Positions 1 through 11,067 of a DNA stretch of 64,000 nucleotides are shown in pieces; the first letter of the stretch is position 1, and the number at the start of each line of letters is the position of its first letter. A program made the position numbers and the translations under genes. Below the pieces are notes generated by a model that saw only the letters and a list, made by a program, of their open reading frames with translations, made no database searches and was not told the origin of the DNA. The stretch is from Ifrita kowaldi. Lineage: Eukaryota > Chordata > Aves > Passeriformes > Cinclosomatidae. The stretch lies in the NCBI GenBank assembly GCA_013398055.1, contig VZRS01012606.1, positions 148,911 through 212,910 on the forward strand, read 5' to 3'.

Positions 1-1389
1 GGTGAGGGTGAATTTTTTTTCACATGACAGCTGCAGTTATTCTTTCATGAGTCATTTGTCATAGGTGTTTATTTCAGTTTCTCTGCTCAGGCTGTTGTTT
101 GGAGTGTGATTTGATTTTTTTTTCTTTTTCTAACACACACACACACACACACACACACTCCCCACCTGAAGCACTGAATTTTACCTAGTTCTTAATTCAG
201 ATTTATGAGTTTTATTAGTAAAGTTAAAATTAATTTTCAAAACACAAATCAGATGTGAAAATAGGACAGCTTATGCCTAAACTTACTGTCACCTGTTAAA
301 ATAATCCAACCATTAAAAAACATATTTATACTGAAAAAACCCCCCATATTTATACTGAAATTTTGAAGGAAATTGAACCTGCAAAGGTTGACATTTAGGA
401 AGTATTCTGGAACAAGGGGGTCTTGAAATTCCAAACAAGGCAATAGAAGCCTTCTGTGCTGATACTGACATAGTGTCTTCATCAGTTTACTAGATTCAAT
501 TAGTTTATTTAAGGCTGAAAGCTGAGTGTGAAGACAGCTGGAGGAGATTTCTGCTTCCCAGAAGGTGAAAGCCAAGGTATCTATCTACTAATCTTTAAAT
601 ATTTGTAAATACAGAAAAGCCCCCAGTTTGATAAACTTTTGTTCTTACATAACAGGTGCACTGAAGGTATTTTTAAAACTTAATTAGAAAACAGTATTTT
701 GGTATATTAATGCAGAGTGGTTTGTGTGTTCATGCAAAGGACATATGGAGTTGCCAAGTAACACACTTTAATAGTTACCAATCAGTGAGAATTGACCCTT
801 CCTTAGAAAAACTAGTACAAATCCAACCATGCTCCCAAACTGATTTATTCATATCAGGATTTCCTGCTTGATACTTTAAATCCTGTTTAAATTCAGCAAT
901 TTAAATCACTTTGATTTATATTAGCCATTCTGCCTTCAAATGAAGTGGAATATGCTGGGACTGAGGCCCTTTGCCATTTAGCACTACACTTATTCCGTCC
1001 TCCAGTTTTAAGCCGCTTACACCGTTTGATACCTATCTGCACTTCCTTTGCTGTGCTCATCAGTTCAAACATCTTCCTTTGTGTGTGTTTTTTTAACACT
1101 TATCTTATATCAGAATAAGGAAGGGGTTGAGTAGTTTAACAGTGTAATTTAGATGATAATGCAGCACAAATGTGTAATTTCTACAGATGTTCATGACCAG
1201 TAAATATTTTGTATCATAATGAAACTTGTTAATATACTGTTAATTTCTTTTATGTATTTTTCAGTTCTATTTGTTTTTTACTGCGCTAAAATTCAGTGAG
1301 ATCTTGATGAGGTTTTTTTTTCTCTCTCTTGACTAAGGACATCAGACTCTGGCCCTCCCTGTCTCTTTTCCTTTAACTTGAAATCACAG
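1..1389. other. Intronic or intergenic DNA upstream of the candidate exon
   Basis: AT-rich sequence with no open frame that looks like a gene and no recognisable transposon. It contains an AC dinucleotide run at 133-158. If the exon candidates at 1390-3145 are real, this stretch is an intron of that gene. A possible exon-like segment at 1262-1292 (good acceptor and GTGAG donor) does not join in frame with the next candidate, so I did not call it. Confidence 0.5.
133..158. repeat. (AC)13 microsatellite
   Basis: Thirteen uninterrupted AC units directly after a T-rich stretch. Simple dinucleotide repeat, likely length-variable. Confidence 0.95.
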
Positions 1390-1523
1390 GAGAAAATGGC
1401 ACTTTTTCTACCCCAGTCTCTAGATCAGATGGGCTTTATCTGTGCTCAGCTGCCACGTGGTGAAGGCGTCTTGTGGTCTTCAGAGCAAGCAGATCTCATA
1501 AATGCAGTGTTGTACTCATTAGG
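1390..1523 (+). CDS. Candidate internal coding exon of an unrecognised gene
   Basis: An AG acceptor at 1388-1389 follows a moderately pyrimidine-rich stretch, and a GTAAAT donor follows at 1524. The 134-nt segment reads open for 44 codons (starting Glu-Lys-Met-Ala, with VLWSSEQADLINAVLYSL near the end) and leaves two bases over. The peptide has a balanced, protein-like composition, but I cannot name a family and see no known motif. A possible 28-nt micro-exon at 1641-1668 (AG before it, GTAAAA after it) would accept this phase and restore phase 0, which suits the candidate at 2110-2163. All of this rests on splice-site shape and open frame only. It could be a chance open stretch, and no homology could be tested. 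Confidence 0.4.
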
Positions 1524-2109
1524 GTAAATTGATTGCTTTTATTTACTTAAGTTAGTTATGGTTTATGATATATCATAATGGGAAGGTTTTTTTGACTTGC
1601 CAACTGGCATTTTGGAATAATTTGTCATTTTGAGTGTCAGAAACATAGAAGAAGGACAAAGTGTTCAAGTAAAACACAGATGTTTTAGAGAAATTTAGTA
1701 GTGAACTAGGGGTCCGTTGATTTAGTAGGTGTTAGAACTGCAAAGTTGCTTTGGTGGAGGGTTTTGAAGAGCACACTACCAACCCCTTTCCCTGTTGAAA
1801 AACTAGTGAGCAGACATTGTGACAAAAGATATATTTGTGTTTAAATTGAAGAGTAGGGCACCACATTTCACACCACGACATTTAATTAGGAGATTGGCTT
1901 GAGGGTTGTGGAATGCTGATATCATCTCCAGAGTCTCAGTTTCAGTGTTGATCGTTAAATGGCTTGTTTCCCTGTTCTTCAAGGGGAAGGAATCAAATGT
2001 AATCCAGAAAGTTGGAAGTAGTAGTAGTGGTGAGTTCAAGTGTCCAATCTGTATTGTTCTGTTAGCCTGGCTGGTTGGAAAGAGTCTTTTTATATACTCT
2101 CCTCCTCAG

Positions 2110-2163
2110 CATTATTTAGATTGCAATAAAATCAGTGCAGACTGGGATGTGTTTCCATCACCA
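2110..2163 (+). CDS. Candidate small coding exon of the same gene
   Basis: A strong acceptor (pyrimidine-rich, ending CTCCTCCTCAG) precedes 54 nt that read open in one frame as 18 codons, starting His-Tyr-Leu-Asp and ending Pro-Ser-Pro. A near-consensus donor, CCA then GTGAGT, follows. The exon is phase 0 at both ends. It joins in frame to the 1390-1523 candidate only through the putative 1641-1668 micro-exon. It does not join in frame directly to the last-exon candidate at 2988, so at least one more exon would be needed between them. Good splice signals but very short, so the call is tentative. Confidence 0.27.
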
Positions 2164-2622
2164 GTGAGTTTTAAGTCTGTGTTGGATTTGCTGGAGACCT
2201 GATCCTGATAGCTCTTTATCCTTAGAAGAATATGGGTGGGAAATATGAGCATGCTGGATAGTAAAATTTCTTGAGGAAATGGATTTATGTGGGGATTAAA
2301 AGAGAGAGCTTGTTTGGCAGATGTTTTACTTTTCTGATTGTACAGATCTTCCCACAGTAGAAAGCAAAGAGGAGGGTTGGAGGTTTTAGCCTGTCCTGGT
2401 AATTCCTTGGAACAAGAAGGCTGTGACTGTGTTTGGGAAGTATCTGGCACATCTGGGATGCACCACTGATGAGAGGGAATAGGCAGCATGGTTCACTGTG
2501 GTTTCACTCAGTAAGTTTCCTTCATCATGGAAATGGTAAAGTCAAGAAACAAATTTTGAGGTTGTCATTTTTACAAGTGACTGAAATCAGCAGTTAGTTT
2601 AAAGACTATGTCTGTGTGTGTA

Positions 2623-2640
2623 TATATATATATATATATA
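2623..2640. repeat. (TA)9 microsatellite
   Basis: TG units run into nine TA units. Downstream, 2651-2796 stays open in one + frame, but its splice borders are weak. Confidence 0.9.
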
Positions 2641-2987
2641 ATAACATGTAGTTTCGCCAAAAATGCTAATGTAAATCTATGTTTACCTATTGAAAATATA
2701 ATTGATACTGTTGCCAATTCAGCAGTGAATAGAGATCTAGCAAATCCAGTAAATGTTGTAGCAAATTACATCCTTTGTATCTCAGGAGCAATTTAAGTGT
2801 AGCTTGCCAACTGTAACCTAGTTGACCATATTGGAAAGTGCTTAGCTGGAGGCTGCTTGAATATCATGATCTTTTCTTTATTTGTAAATATGCATGTAAT
2901 GGAGCACTCTCTTTTCTTTTGTTCTTTGGAGTTAGATATTGAGTGCAGGGTAATAAAATGTATTTGCATACTTTTCTTCCCCCACAG

Positions 2988-3145
2988 ATTCTGTGATTAG
3001 GAAAACATTAGCAAAACTCGACTGTGACCAACCTTTCCTTTCTGACCATGGAAAAAGATCAAATTCTGATAGACTAAAAATAGATTTTCAAAAATTGGAC
3101 TCTGGGAAAAATTGGAAAACAATTACACGGAAAAAATTAATGTAG
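2988..3145 (+). CDS. Candidate terminal coding exon with stop
   Basis: A strong acceptor (cttttcttcccccacag, ending at 2987) is followed by a frame that takes two bases to complete a codon and then reads 51 codons to TAG at 3143-3145. The C-terminal peptide is rich in Lys, Asp and Ser, includes KTLAKLDCDQPFLSDHGKRS, and ends KKLM. The following 220 nt lack coding character and contain AATAAA at 3369-3374 with a GT-rich stretch about 60 nt downstream, which is what a 3' UTR and polyadenylation site would look like. I do not recognise the protein. Phase does not match a direct join to either upstream candidate, so the gene model is incomplete. Chance cannot be excluded. Confidence 0.42.
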
Positions 3146-3368
3146 AAACATTTATGTGGCTTTATCTGTTTTTCCCAGTTATATTTGTATTAGAGTGTAG
3201 ACAGATACACCTATATCGCTTCTTTACAGACACACTTGGCACTAAAGTTCTGTATATAATGAAGTCTTAAAAAATTAGTCATCTGGTTATGTTGTAGGAA
3301 CAAAAATGGATACCTAATGAAGTGGCACAAGAGTAGAAATTACCTACCATGCATCACAGTTGTTAATC

Positions 3369-3374
3369 AATAAA
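3369..3374 (+). promoter_or_regulatory. Putative polyadenylation signal AATAAA
   Basis: AATAAA lies about 225 nt after the candidate stop codon. A GT-rich segment (tctggttggtgttc) follows within the range expected for a downstream element. It is only meaningful if the exon at 2988-3145 is real. Confidence 0.35.
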
Positions 3375-3524
3375 TATCTGCAGAGTTTATTTCTCTATTT
3401 AACGATATCTGGAATGCTTGGCCCAAATCTGGTTGGTGTTCACAACAGGTAAAATCTTTGAACCATTCTGTGAAATTCAGACCAGGCCCTCAGTTATGCT
3501 GGAGTGAATAACCTATAGTCTAAT

Positions 3525-3564
3525 ACTAGTTATTCTTCCTTAATTATAAGGAAGAATATAACTG
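3525..3564. repeat. Short inverted repeat (hairpin)
   Basis: Perfect 12-bp arms at 3531-3542 and 3547-3558 around a 4-base ATTA loop. Beyond a 2-base bulge, agttat and ataact also pair. It lies about 150 bp past the putative gene end. Confidence 0.75.
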
Positions 3565-6500
3565 AGAAACAGTACTGAAGTCACTACCCTTCCCCCCACC
3601 TTTCCTTTTGGTGAGAAATTACTGCACTATTTTCTAGAAAACATTTTTCCTGCAGCTTGAAACTTCAGTTAAATGTAACATTTTTTTGTAGATACTGGCA
3701 GGCAGAGTAACTCTCAGACAATCTGGTCTGAGGACTGCAAGAGCCTGGAACAGAGTGTATGGATAAGTATAATGCGTTCCAGACAGATTAGACTCAGTAT
3801 GCACACCTGTAGGTGGGTGTAGGGTTTAATATAATAAATGTTAATGAGAAATATGAAAACTCATTAAAAGGGCATGATTAGGAGAGAAGGTGGTGGAAAT
3901 GGCAGTGATGTCAATAGTGTCCAACTGTTCATTAAGTACGGTCATAGTTTTACCGGTTGTGGCTCACTAAAACTATGGTACGCATTTCAAGATGAGTTTG
4001 GAGTTACCGAAAGGTTTCTCTCCGTTTCTCCGAGAAAGTTAGTTGCTTGTTGCGCAAGTCCTCACCTTCCCTAAATGCTGGGTTTTTTCAGGGGAAGTGC
4101 CTGTGGCAGCCTGTAATTTAACACCTCTCATTACTCATTAGCAAAGGCATCCAGGTTCACGTTGTAGGTGTTTCTCTTTAGTCAGGCTTCACTTAAGAGA
4201 GGTGGTTGTGATTTGTGGCTTTCTTTGCAACTAATATTAGTTTACTTGTTGACATGTGGGAATTTTCATTCATGACATATTTTCTGTTTTCATCTGGAAA
4301 ATCTCTTAATTGTTATATCATGGAAAAGTAAATGTTTTTATTAATCTTTCTCTGCTGCACATATTCTTTAGGATTAGTCTGTATCCGCTGTAGGGAGATA
4401 GGGGAATAATACTAAGGGAGGAATGCTGTGGCTTGTTTGTGGCAGAGATTGTCTTTCAGGAAGGGCAAGATCTGGTAGGGGATTTCTTGTGTTTATTCCC
4501 GAGGAAAGACTGAACACTGATTCAAAGTCACAGGGGCTGGATGCTTACCAGACTCTGTACTAGTTCTGCATAACAGTGGTTAAATAAATACAATTTTTTC
4601 CATTAGCAAAACAATCCTTACACATTTGAGAAAGAAGTAGTGAAAGGGGATTTCACTCCTGTGAGTCTGTATCTATCAGTCAACTGCAAGTGAAACTGTA
4701 TTACAACAGTTCTCATTGAAGTAGCTGAGTTTCTTGGCTCCAGCAGGAGGTCAGTACTGTGAAAAGTGTTTGCTTGTTGTGAAGTAAACTAGGAAGGTAT
4801 TGGTGAGATTAGTTACATTCTTCATATTGTATCCAGCTGGCAAGTCTGCACAATCCTTAGACTTCAGGTGGGATTTTGAAACTCAAAGAACCTGCAAGTC
4901 AAGAGTTTAAACTTAGGGGAAAAGAAGTGCTAAGCAATAGGTCTCAGACAACACAAGTTAGGCATGTCTTTGGGTTCTTGCAAAGCTTAGCGGACAGGTG
5001 TTGTTATGCGTGCAGGGTCCTGCGTCTACCGCATCTGTATGAAAATTAAATGTGAATAAATTAAGCCTGCAAGGATAAATAAATACATACCACAACAAAA
5101 ATGCAGTTAGATACTAACATGTGCAGTGACAGTGAAGCTGGAGGTGTCTGACATGTCCAGTTGAACATATGACTTGTTGTTTGTGATTGTGGTGGCTCAT
5201 AAATATAGAAGCAGTCACTGAATGGAAGCACTATATGTGCGGGGACATCTGTATCTGGTGTGTCTGTCTAAAAGCACCTCAGCTGACAGAGCAGGTATTC
5301 AGTGTTACACCTCGCCACTTCAGCATGCTGCCAGCTGCAGCACTGGTCTGCAGAAGGCACCTCTACTTTTGGAGGAGATGTGTGATAGATGTGGAAGCAC
5401 GTGATGCATGGGTACACATCTCTCTGGTCACTGTTTTTGGTGTTTGATGCTTCCTCTCACTTTTAGGTGTGATTCACATTTCTGTTTGTGGTTCTGTTTA
5501 GTTGTTTGGGGGTTTTTTCTGCTGCCTGTTGTGCTCATTACATTTTGGCTTCCAGTAGCCTTTATTTATCTATAAATAGCTATAAATATTATAAACAAAT
5601 ATGTATCTATAAATTCAGATAGATGAGACTATGTCTCAGATTTTCTGACCCATATCAGTGGTAGGGTTTTGCCCTTCTGAATGCTGGAGAGTCTTTGGGT
5701 TGTAGTGGTTTCCATGTAGGTTCAAGGTCTTTGATGGCTCTTAGCCAGAGGACTAAGAGTATTAACAGACCAAATGCCTCAGATCAGCAGAGTTCTGATA
5801 TTGAGCACTTGGATTTTTACCTTCATATTTTTGCGCTGGGTTTCTGCTGTCAGACCACCAGACTCGCTTCTCCATCTGGCTCTTTCCAGCTGGCTTGTTG
5901 CCAGGAAGCTGCAGCGTAAAGTCTTCTGTGATCCCGTGCACACACAAGATCCTGGCAAAAGCAGTGTGTCCTTCTGTCCTGTTCCCCATGACCCCGTGTC
6001 ACACATGATAAGGAGTGACGTCCTTGCAGCAACTGTAGATGTGAGGAAGGCTTGAGGAGAAAAAGATGCCATCACCGTGTAGAAGCCCAGTGTTTGGATG
6101 GTGGGTATGTGGAAGACAGGGATGCTGGTGAAGGAGCTTCCCAGCTGCTATTCCTCTGGTAGCTGAACTGCACCAGAGACACAGGACACCAAAATTGGCT
6201 GGATTAGTGCCAAGGTAGACCTGTGACATTTCTTTGGCCTGTTTCCAGTAGAATTTTTGACTCCAGACTAGTTGTATGCAGTGTCAACAAAGATCCTGTG
6301 TGGTGGTGGTCTGTGGCTATTCCCTGTGGCTGCTTTGTGCCTGTCCCCAGGCACAGGCACCTGGACATGGAGAGGCACTTACTGGCACATTTCACCTCAT
6401 GCTATCCAGAATTTTCTAGACAAGATGCCTTCTGACCACATCAAGTTCAGTAAAGCATGCTGTTGTGGCCTGTGGCTTCCCGGGGTCATTCCTGAAGTCA

Positions 6501-7400
6501 CCCCAAGCAGGGAGAACACTTGGGCAGTTATGAATGAAACAATCTATTAAAGAGTTATTAATTCTAATTTTTGCTCTTTCCTGGCTTGGTAGAGTCTCAA
6601 CACTCTGACCAGAGCTTGCTTTTCATTGCAAATTTGTAATAATTAGAAAGATTCTTACATAGTAAAAACCAGAGCATGAAGAAAAGAGGAGAACCTAATC
6701 CTCATATTAGCTAAACTGTTATTCTGATCTACAGGATTATGCTTTTAGTTCTTGCAGTGTCTTTGGATACCTATTCATTTTCTGACTGTTCCATCTACAG
6801 TGGCAGCTGGTCTCTGTCAGACTAATTCAGCTTCTTTGTCTTCCTTCTGGACAGTGTGTGTGTGTCATGTATTCTGCACAGGGACATTTATCTCAGATTA
6901 GCATTGACGAATAGAGCCAGCACTCTTCCATAAAAGCAGGAATTGGTTTGCAGACTCTACCTATTGGTTATGCATCCCCTGTATGAATTAATAGTGGTTT
7001 AGTAAGATTAAAAACAGGAAGAAGCACCTCAACTCTAGTACCTTTCTAGAGGTTGGGTGTTGCACATAGAGGAACTCCAAAAGATGTAGCTTGTACAAGA
7101 CTGAAAATATATTATTTGAATTGGTCTTTCCCATGGAAAGGAGAGAGAAAGGAATTAAGCACATAAATGTGAGGGGGCAGGAACCAAATCTTCTTTGAGA
7201 AAATTCTGAAGTAAATTATGTTTATTACTCTTAAGATATCTTTAAAAAAATAAGATAGAAGTTAGTGCAGTAGTTTTGATAGTACTGACATGCAGTATAG
7301 TAGAAGAGGAAATACTGACACTGCAACAGTAAGACATCAAAGAAATGAAGACAAGGAATCTATTTGAGACACTCTACCTCTGCATTCCTAAAATAAGAAA
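3565..7400. other. Non-coding stretch, no feature recognised
   Basis: Ordinary AT-rich DNA. Several overlapping frames of 60-98 codons between 5187 and 6550 occur on both strands with no conserved motif, and I read them as chance. No transposon hallmark was seen. Confidence 0.5.
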
Positions 7401-7960
7401 CCAGTTTGAGGACGTTGCCTATCTCTGTCATGGAAGAGTCACCAAGCCTCCATTTAAGGGGGCTGGCCCTAAATAATTCTTCACTGGGAGACGTCCAAGG
7501 CAAGCCATGGTGCTGGAGGAAGCGCTGTGCGCAGTGCTGTAGGTGGCACCCTTCCCTTTGCGATGGTGCTGAACCAGTGCCAGAAGGCAGGAAGGAGTTG
7601 GGGGCACTCTGCGCGGGGGAGCCCTGGACTAGTTGCTCGACTGGTGTAAAGCCACACAGATCTGCCGGGGTGCCTGCTTTACCCCAGCTGGAAAATCTGT
7701 CCTCTCCCTTAAAAACACCAGGTGAAAGCAGGGCTTCACCTACTTGTCATCAGTAGAGATTTTCCAACTGATGCTCTGTGGGATCTGCTGTGTAGGCAGT
7801 GCCCGTGCCAAGGCCATGGCTGCTGCCCCTCCGAACGCATCCCTCTGCCCCCTTGGGCAGCCTCGGCCGTCTGTGGTGCACAGCCACAGCCCTGGCTGTG
7901 TTTCTGTGATGCAGGCACTAGGCTTGTGCCGGGCTTTGGGAGGGAGTCGCAGCTCTACAG
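7401..7960. other. Locally GC-rich segment, function unknown
   Basis: Clearly richer in G+C than its surroundings, with scattered CpGs (around 7520 and 7860). Open frames occur in several registers at once, as expected for GC-rich non-coding DNA. No promoter elements, splice pairs or repeats stand out. Confidence 0.4.
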
Positions 7961-9436
7961 AAACTTAAAGATACTATTACCTTTGTTGTTTGTAACATTT
8001 TATTTGGCTAACGTGTTAAAAGATGGTCATTAAATCACAGCACTGCTTCTCTTTAAAGTAATTCTGCCATGAATGCTGAAGGTTATTTCAAATGCGTGCT
8101 TGAACTACACCAGGACTGAGGGTCCTCAGCCCTGTTTGTGTTCTTGTAAGTACAGACCAAAAAAGACTGACTTTTTATTTATCTTGTGGTTTGGGAGTTG
8201 AGAGTCAGGACTCTGGGGCCCGAGCTACAGTGGGGTTACTGTGTCAGCTGAGCCAGGACAACCCTGTATGGCAAATGCAAGTAATGTGCTGTGAATGAAG
8301 CTTTCATTTCCTGGTGCCAATGCTGTGGCCTAAAGCATCCAACTAAAAATATGTCTCTAAAATGGGCAGTCATCTGACGTTTTATTTACTAGTGTGGTTT
8401 GGACATGGGTGGATGAAACATTTTAATAAATTACTGTATCTTTTTGTCTGTCCCTGATTTATCATCTTTTACTAATTCAAGGGGTATATATTACATGCCT
8501 AATAAATTGGAGCTTTGACATGCTGACTGATTTGCATGAAGGTGCTTGGAGGAGAAGGAAGGATTGGGACAAGGAGTATCAAGCAGAAAGCAAAGCTTCT
8601 CATTTATTATGAATGTGTCCTGATCCTCCAGCATGAAATTCTGTGCCAGAAGGTGTTGTATTTGTATCTGCTTCAGGATGAGAGTCCAGGTACTTGCTGT
8701 CCAACATTTGCTGTAGTTCAAAATAGGTGCTACTGGTCTGTGTCATGGCTGGGTTCCCTCTGTCCTCTCAGTTCCGTACAAGGGAAGTCATGTCCCTGTT
8801 TTACAGGTGCAAACTGTATATCATTTCACCCTGATCACCATCCTAATTCTGGCTGTGGCCATAGACAAAGGAATAACATTTTGGCATTTTCTGCCAGAGA
8901 TGGAGGGAATGCAATGATCCTTTAGGGACAGGGATCAGAAAGGGTAAAATTCTGAAGCTCTGCCCTGCAGTTCTGCTTTAAAAATGAAGGAATAGTCTGT
9001 TATAGAGGGTGGAGAGGAGGAGCTGCTGCTCTGCTCTCTCAGATACAGGGTTCCCTCTCTCTTCAGTGACATGGTCATCTGAAGAGCCGTGCTGTTTGCT
9101 GAGGCTGCTGCTGCTGCACAGTGCAGCATAGTGCTTGGAAGAAGCTTTCCAGGAAGAGGAGGGGAAAAGAGAGCAGCTAATATCCTCTCTTCACCTTCAG
9201 TGCAAAACCAAAAGGATCTTAAGTGATGCTCTAGGAATAGAAGAGAAATTTTCATTTATCCCTCTTAGTGGTTGGTACATTCCCCTGCTTCTGATTAGTC
9301 CTTCAGCACTGCAAAAAGCCAGTTTGCTCACACTGCTGCATTTTTCTATCAGGCACAGACTTGCTTTTCACTCTTTCTCTCCCTTCCAAACCCACTTAAG
9401 GTTTCTTTTGAGGTTTGTTTTTTTGGGGGTTTTTTT

Positions 9437-9438
<2 letters not shown>
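7961..9438. other. Non-coding stretch, no feature recognised
   Basis: Nothing beyond ordinary sequence. The frame at 8536-8925 has no recognisable domain. Confidence 0.5.

Positions 9439-9469
<31 letters not shown>
9439..9469. repeat. Poly-T run (31 bases)
   Basis: Thirty-one consecutive T follow a G/T-rich lead-in (from about 9414). It could be the reversed poly(A) of an old retrocopy, but no recognisable transposon body adjoins it. Confidence 0.9.
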
Positions 9470-11026
9470 CCAAAGCAGCCATGTGAGAGGAATAAAATAA
9501 TTTTGAAGAGCATTATATGGTGAGGATTTTGACAATGAGTGGAAGATTGTAATTACTCTTTTCCATTAGACTCAGTGGCTTTGGACAGATAAGCTGTATT
9601 GAAACGTGTGACCAGGGCATGGGATCATGGATTGTCTTTCACTGTTGTCATGGCGACAGTGATGCAGGTGGCCTATAACTGCCTGGCTGTCAGATCTTAT
9701 ACATCAAACTGGTGCTAAGTGAAAATATGTTAGAGGCATGGGGGAAAAATTGCCAGCAGTGTTTATAGGATCAGGTGGAAGAGAGCTAGGCAGCTTTAAA
9801 AGTAGGTTTTTGTGAAAGCTGTGGATGGCTCTTTACAGATGCTTCTTTAGATTGTTTATGCCTTCATATGAGCAAAATCAGTTTTAAAGGGGGAATATAT
9901 ACACAAATATACATCATTCTTATGTCTTTGCTGCTTTCTCAAAGTCAAAATGATGGTGGTGTTAGGCTGAGATGGAAAAGAAATGGGAAGAATGGCAAAT
10001 ACTTCTAGCTGACAGCTGAAGCAGGCTCTAGAACCCAATAATAACTGAGGAAAAGATGATGATTCACTACTGTACCTCAGAGTTGCTAATAGAAAGTTGT
10101 CCAGATTTAGAGATGTTAAAAAAAATTGTGAAATAGCACCTCAAAGTCAAGATGTCTTATAGAAATGTTTGTTAGATTTGCTATAAAGTAATTTCTTTTC
10201 CAGAGCTGTTCTTTCTCATGGTTTTGTGGCCTATACTCTGCGACGTTTCAGATAGATTCTGACTCTCATCCCCTCCCCTTTCCAGCTGACAGTACCTTTC
10301 AAACTGCTGAGATTTACAGTAGTTCCTGACACTAAAATTAATCTGTGTCATTTTGGCAAGTCTCTCTCACCTTGTACTGGCTATTGAACTACCTTCCCTC
10401 TCTAATGGAGACAAACTCTTGGCAAAGAGAATAGTGAAAGTGATGATGAAAAAGTTAACTTCTATTCTTGTCAAATGTGAAGTGTTTGTTTCCTGCAGTA
10501 CTTTGTCTATGTGAATTTAGTTGGGTTTTGTAATTTACTTTGATCTGAAGTGGAAATGCTACTTTGTCTACTTCTGGGAGAGCCTATGGGAGACTTGCTT
10601 ACCTCTTGCAAGTTTTAATTGCACCCTTGTAATTGTTAATTGCATGCAATTGTGAATTGAAGAACATCGGCCAAACAATGTAAATGTTTTATCAATTGAA
10701 GGTTATGATCAATCTGATGTGGCTACAATTTTAAATAGAAAAAAAAATTTATATATTTTTTAACTTCCTGTCTTAGTTCTTTCTAACCTGGTATTCAGTT
10801 TCTCTGCGTTCCAGAACCCAGCGTTACATGTATTGTATTGGTTTGATGTATTTCTGGGTTTGTAGACGATACAGATGTTTTTATTGCTAGTCGGAAGAAC
10901 TTTTATTTTCATCGAAGTTCCCTACAGAGCATTTAACTAGAGTCGAATACTTACTTATGGATCTGTCAAGGATACTATTGATGTAGGGAGTTATTTAATA
11001 TTTATAATGCATAGGCAAAATTAAAA
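9470..11026. other. Non-coding stretch with a small palindrome
   Basis: AT-rich, with no supported gene. A perfect 14-bp palindrome (aattgcatgcaatt) sits at 10638-10651. Confidence 0.5.
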
Positions 11027-11067
11027 CCTTTATACAATGTGTCTGGTATATATATATTGTATAAAGG
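11027..11067. repeat. Inverted repeat with 12-bp perfect arms
   Basis: cctttatacaat at 11027-11038 and its reverse complement at 11056-11067, separated by 17 bases that include an alternating TA run. Confidence 0.85.

Noticed and set aside
1262..1292. Exon-like 31-nt segment with good acceptor and GTGAG donor
   Set aside because: Neither of its open frames joins in phase with the 1390-1523 candidate.
5187..6550. Cluster of overlapping open frames on both strands
   Set aside because: No consistent frame, splice signals or domain. Consistent with chance in a stretch low in stop codons.
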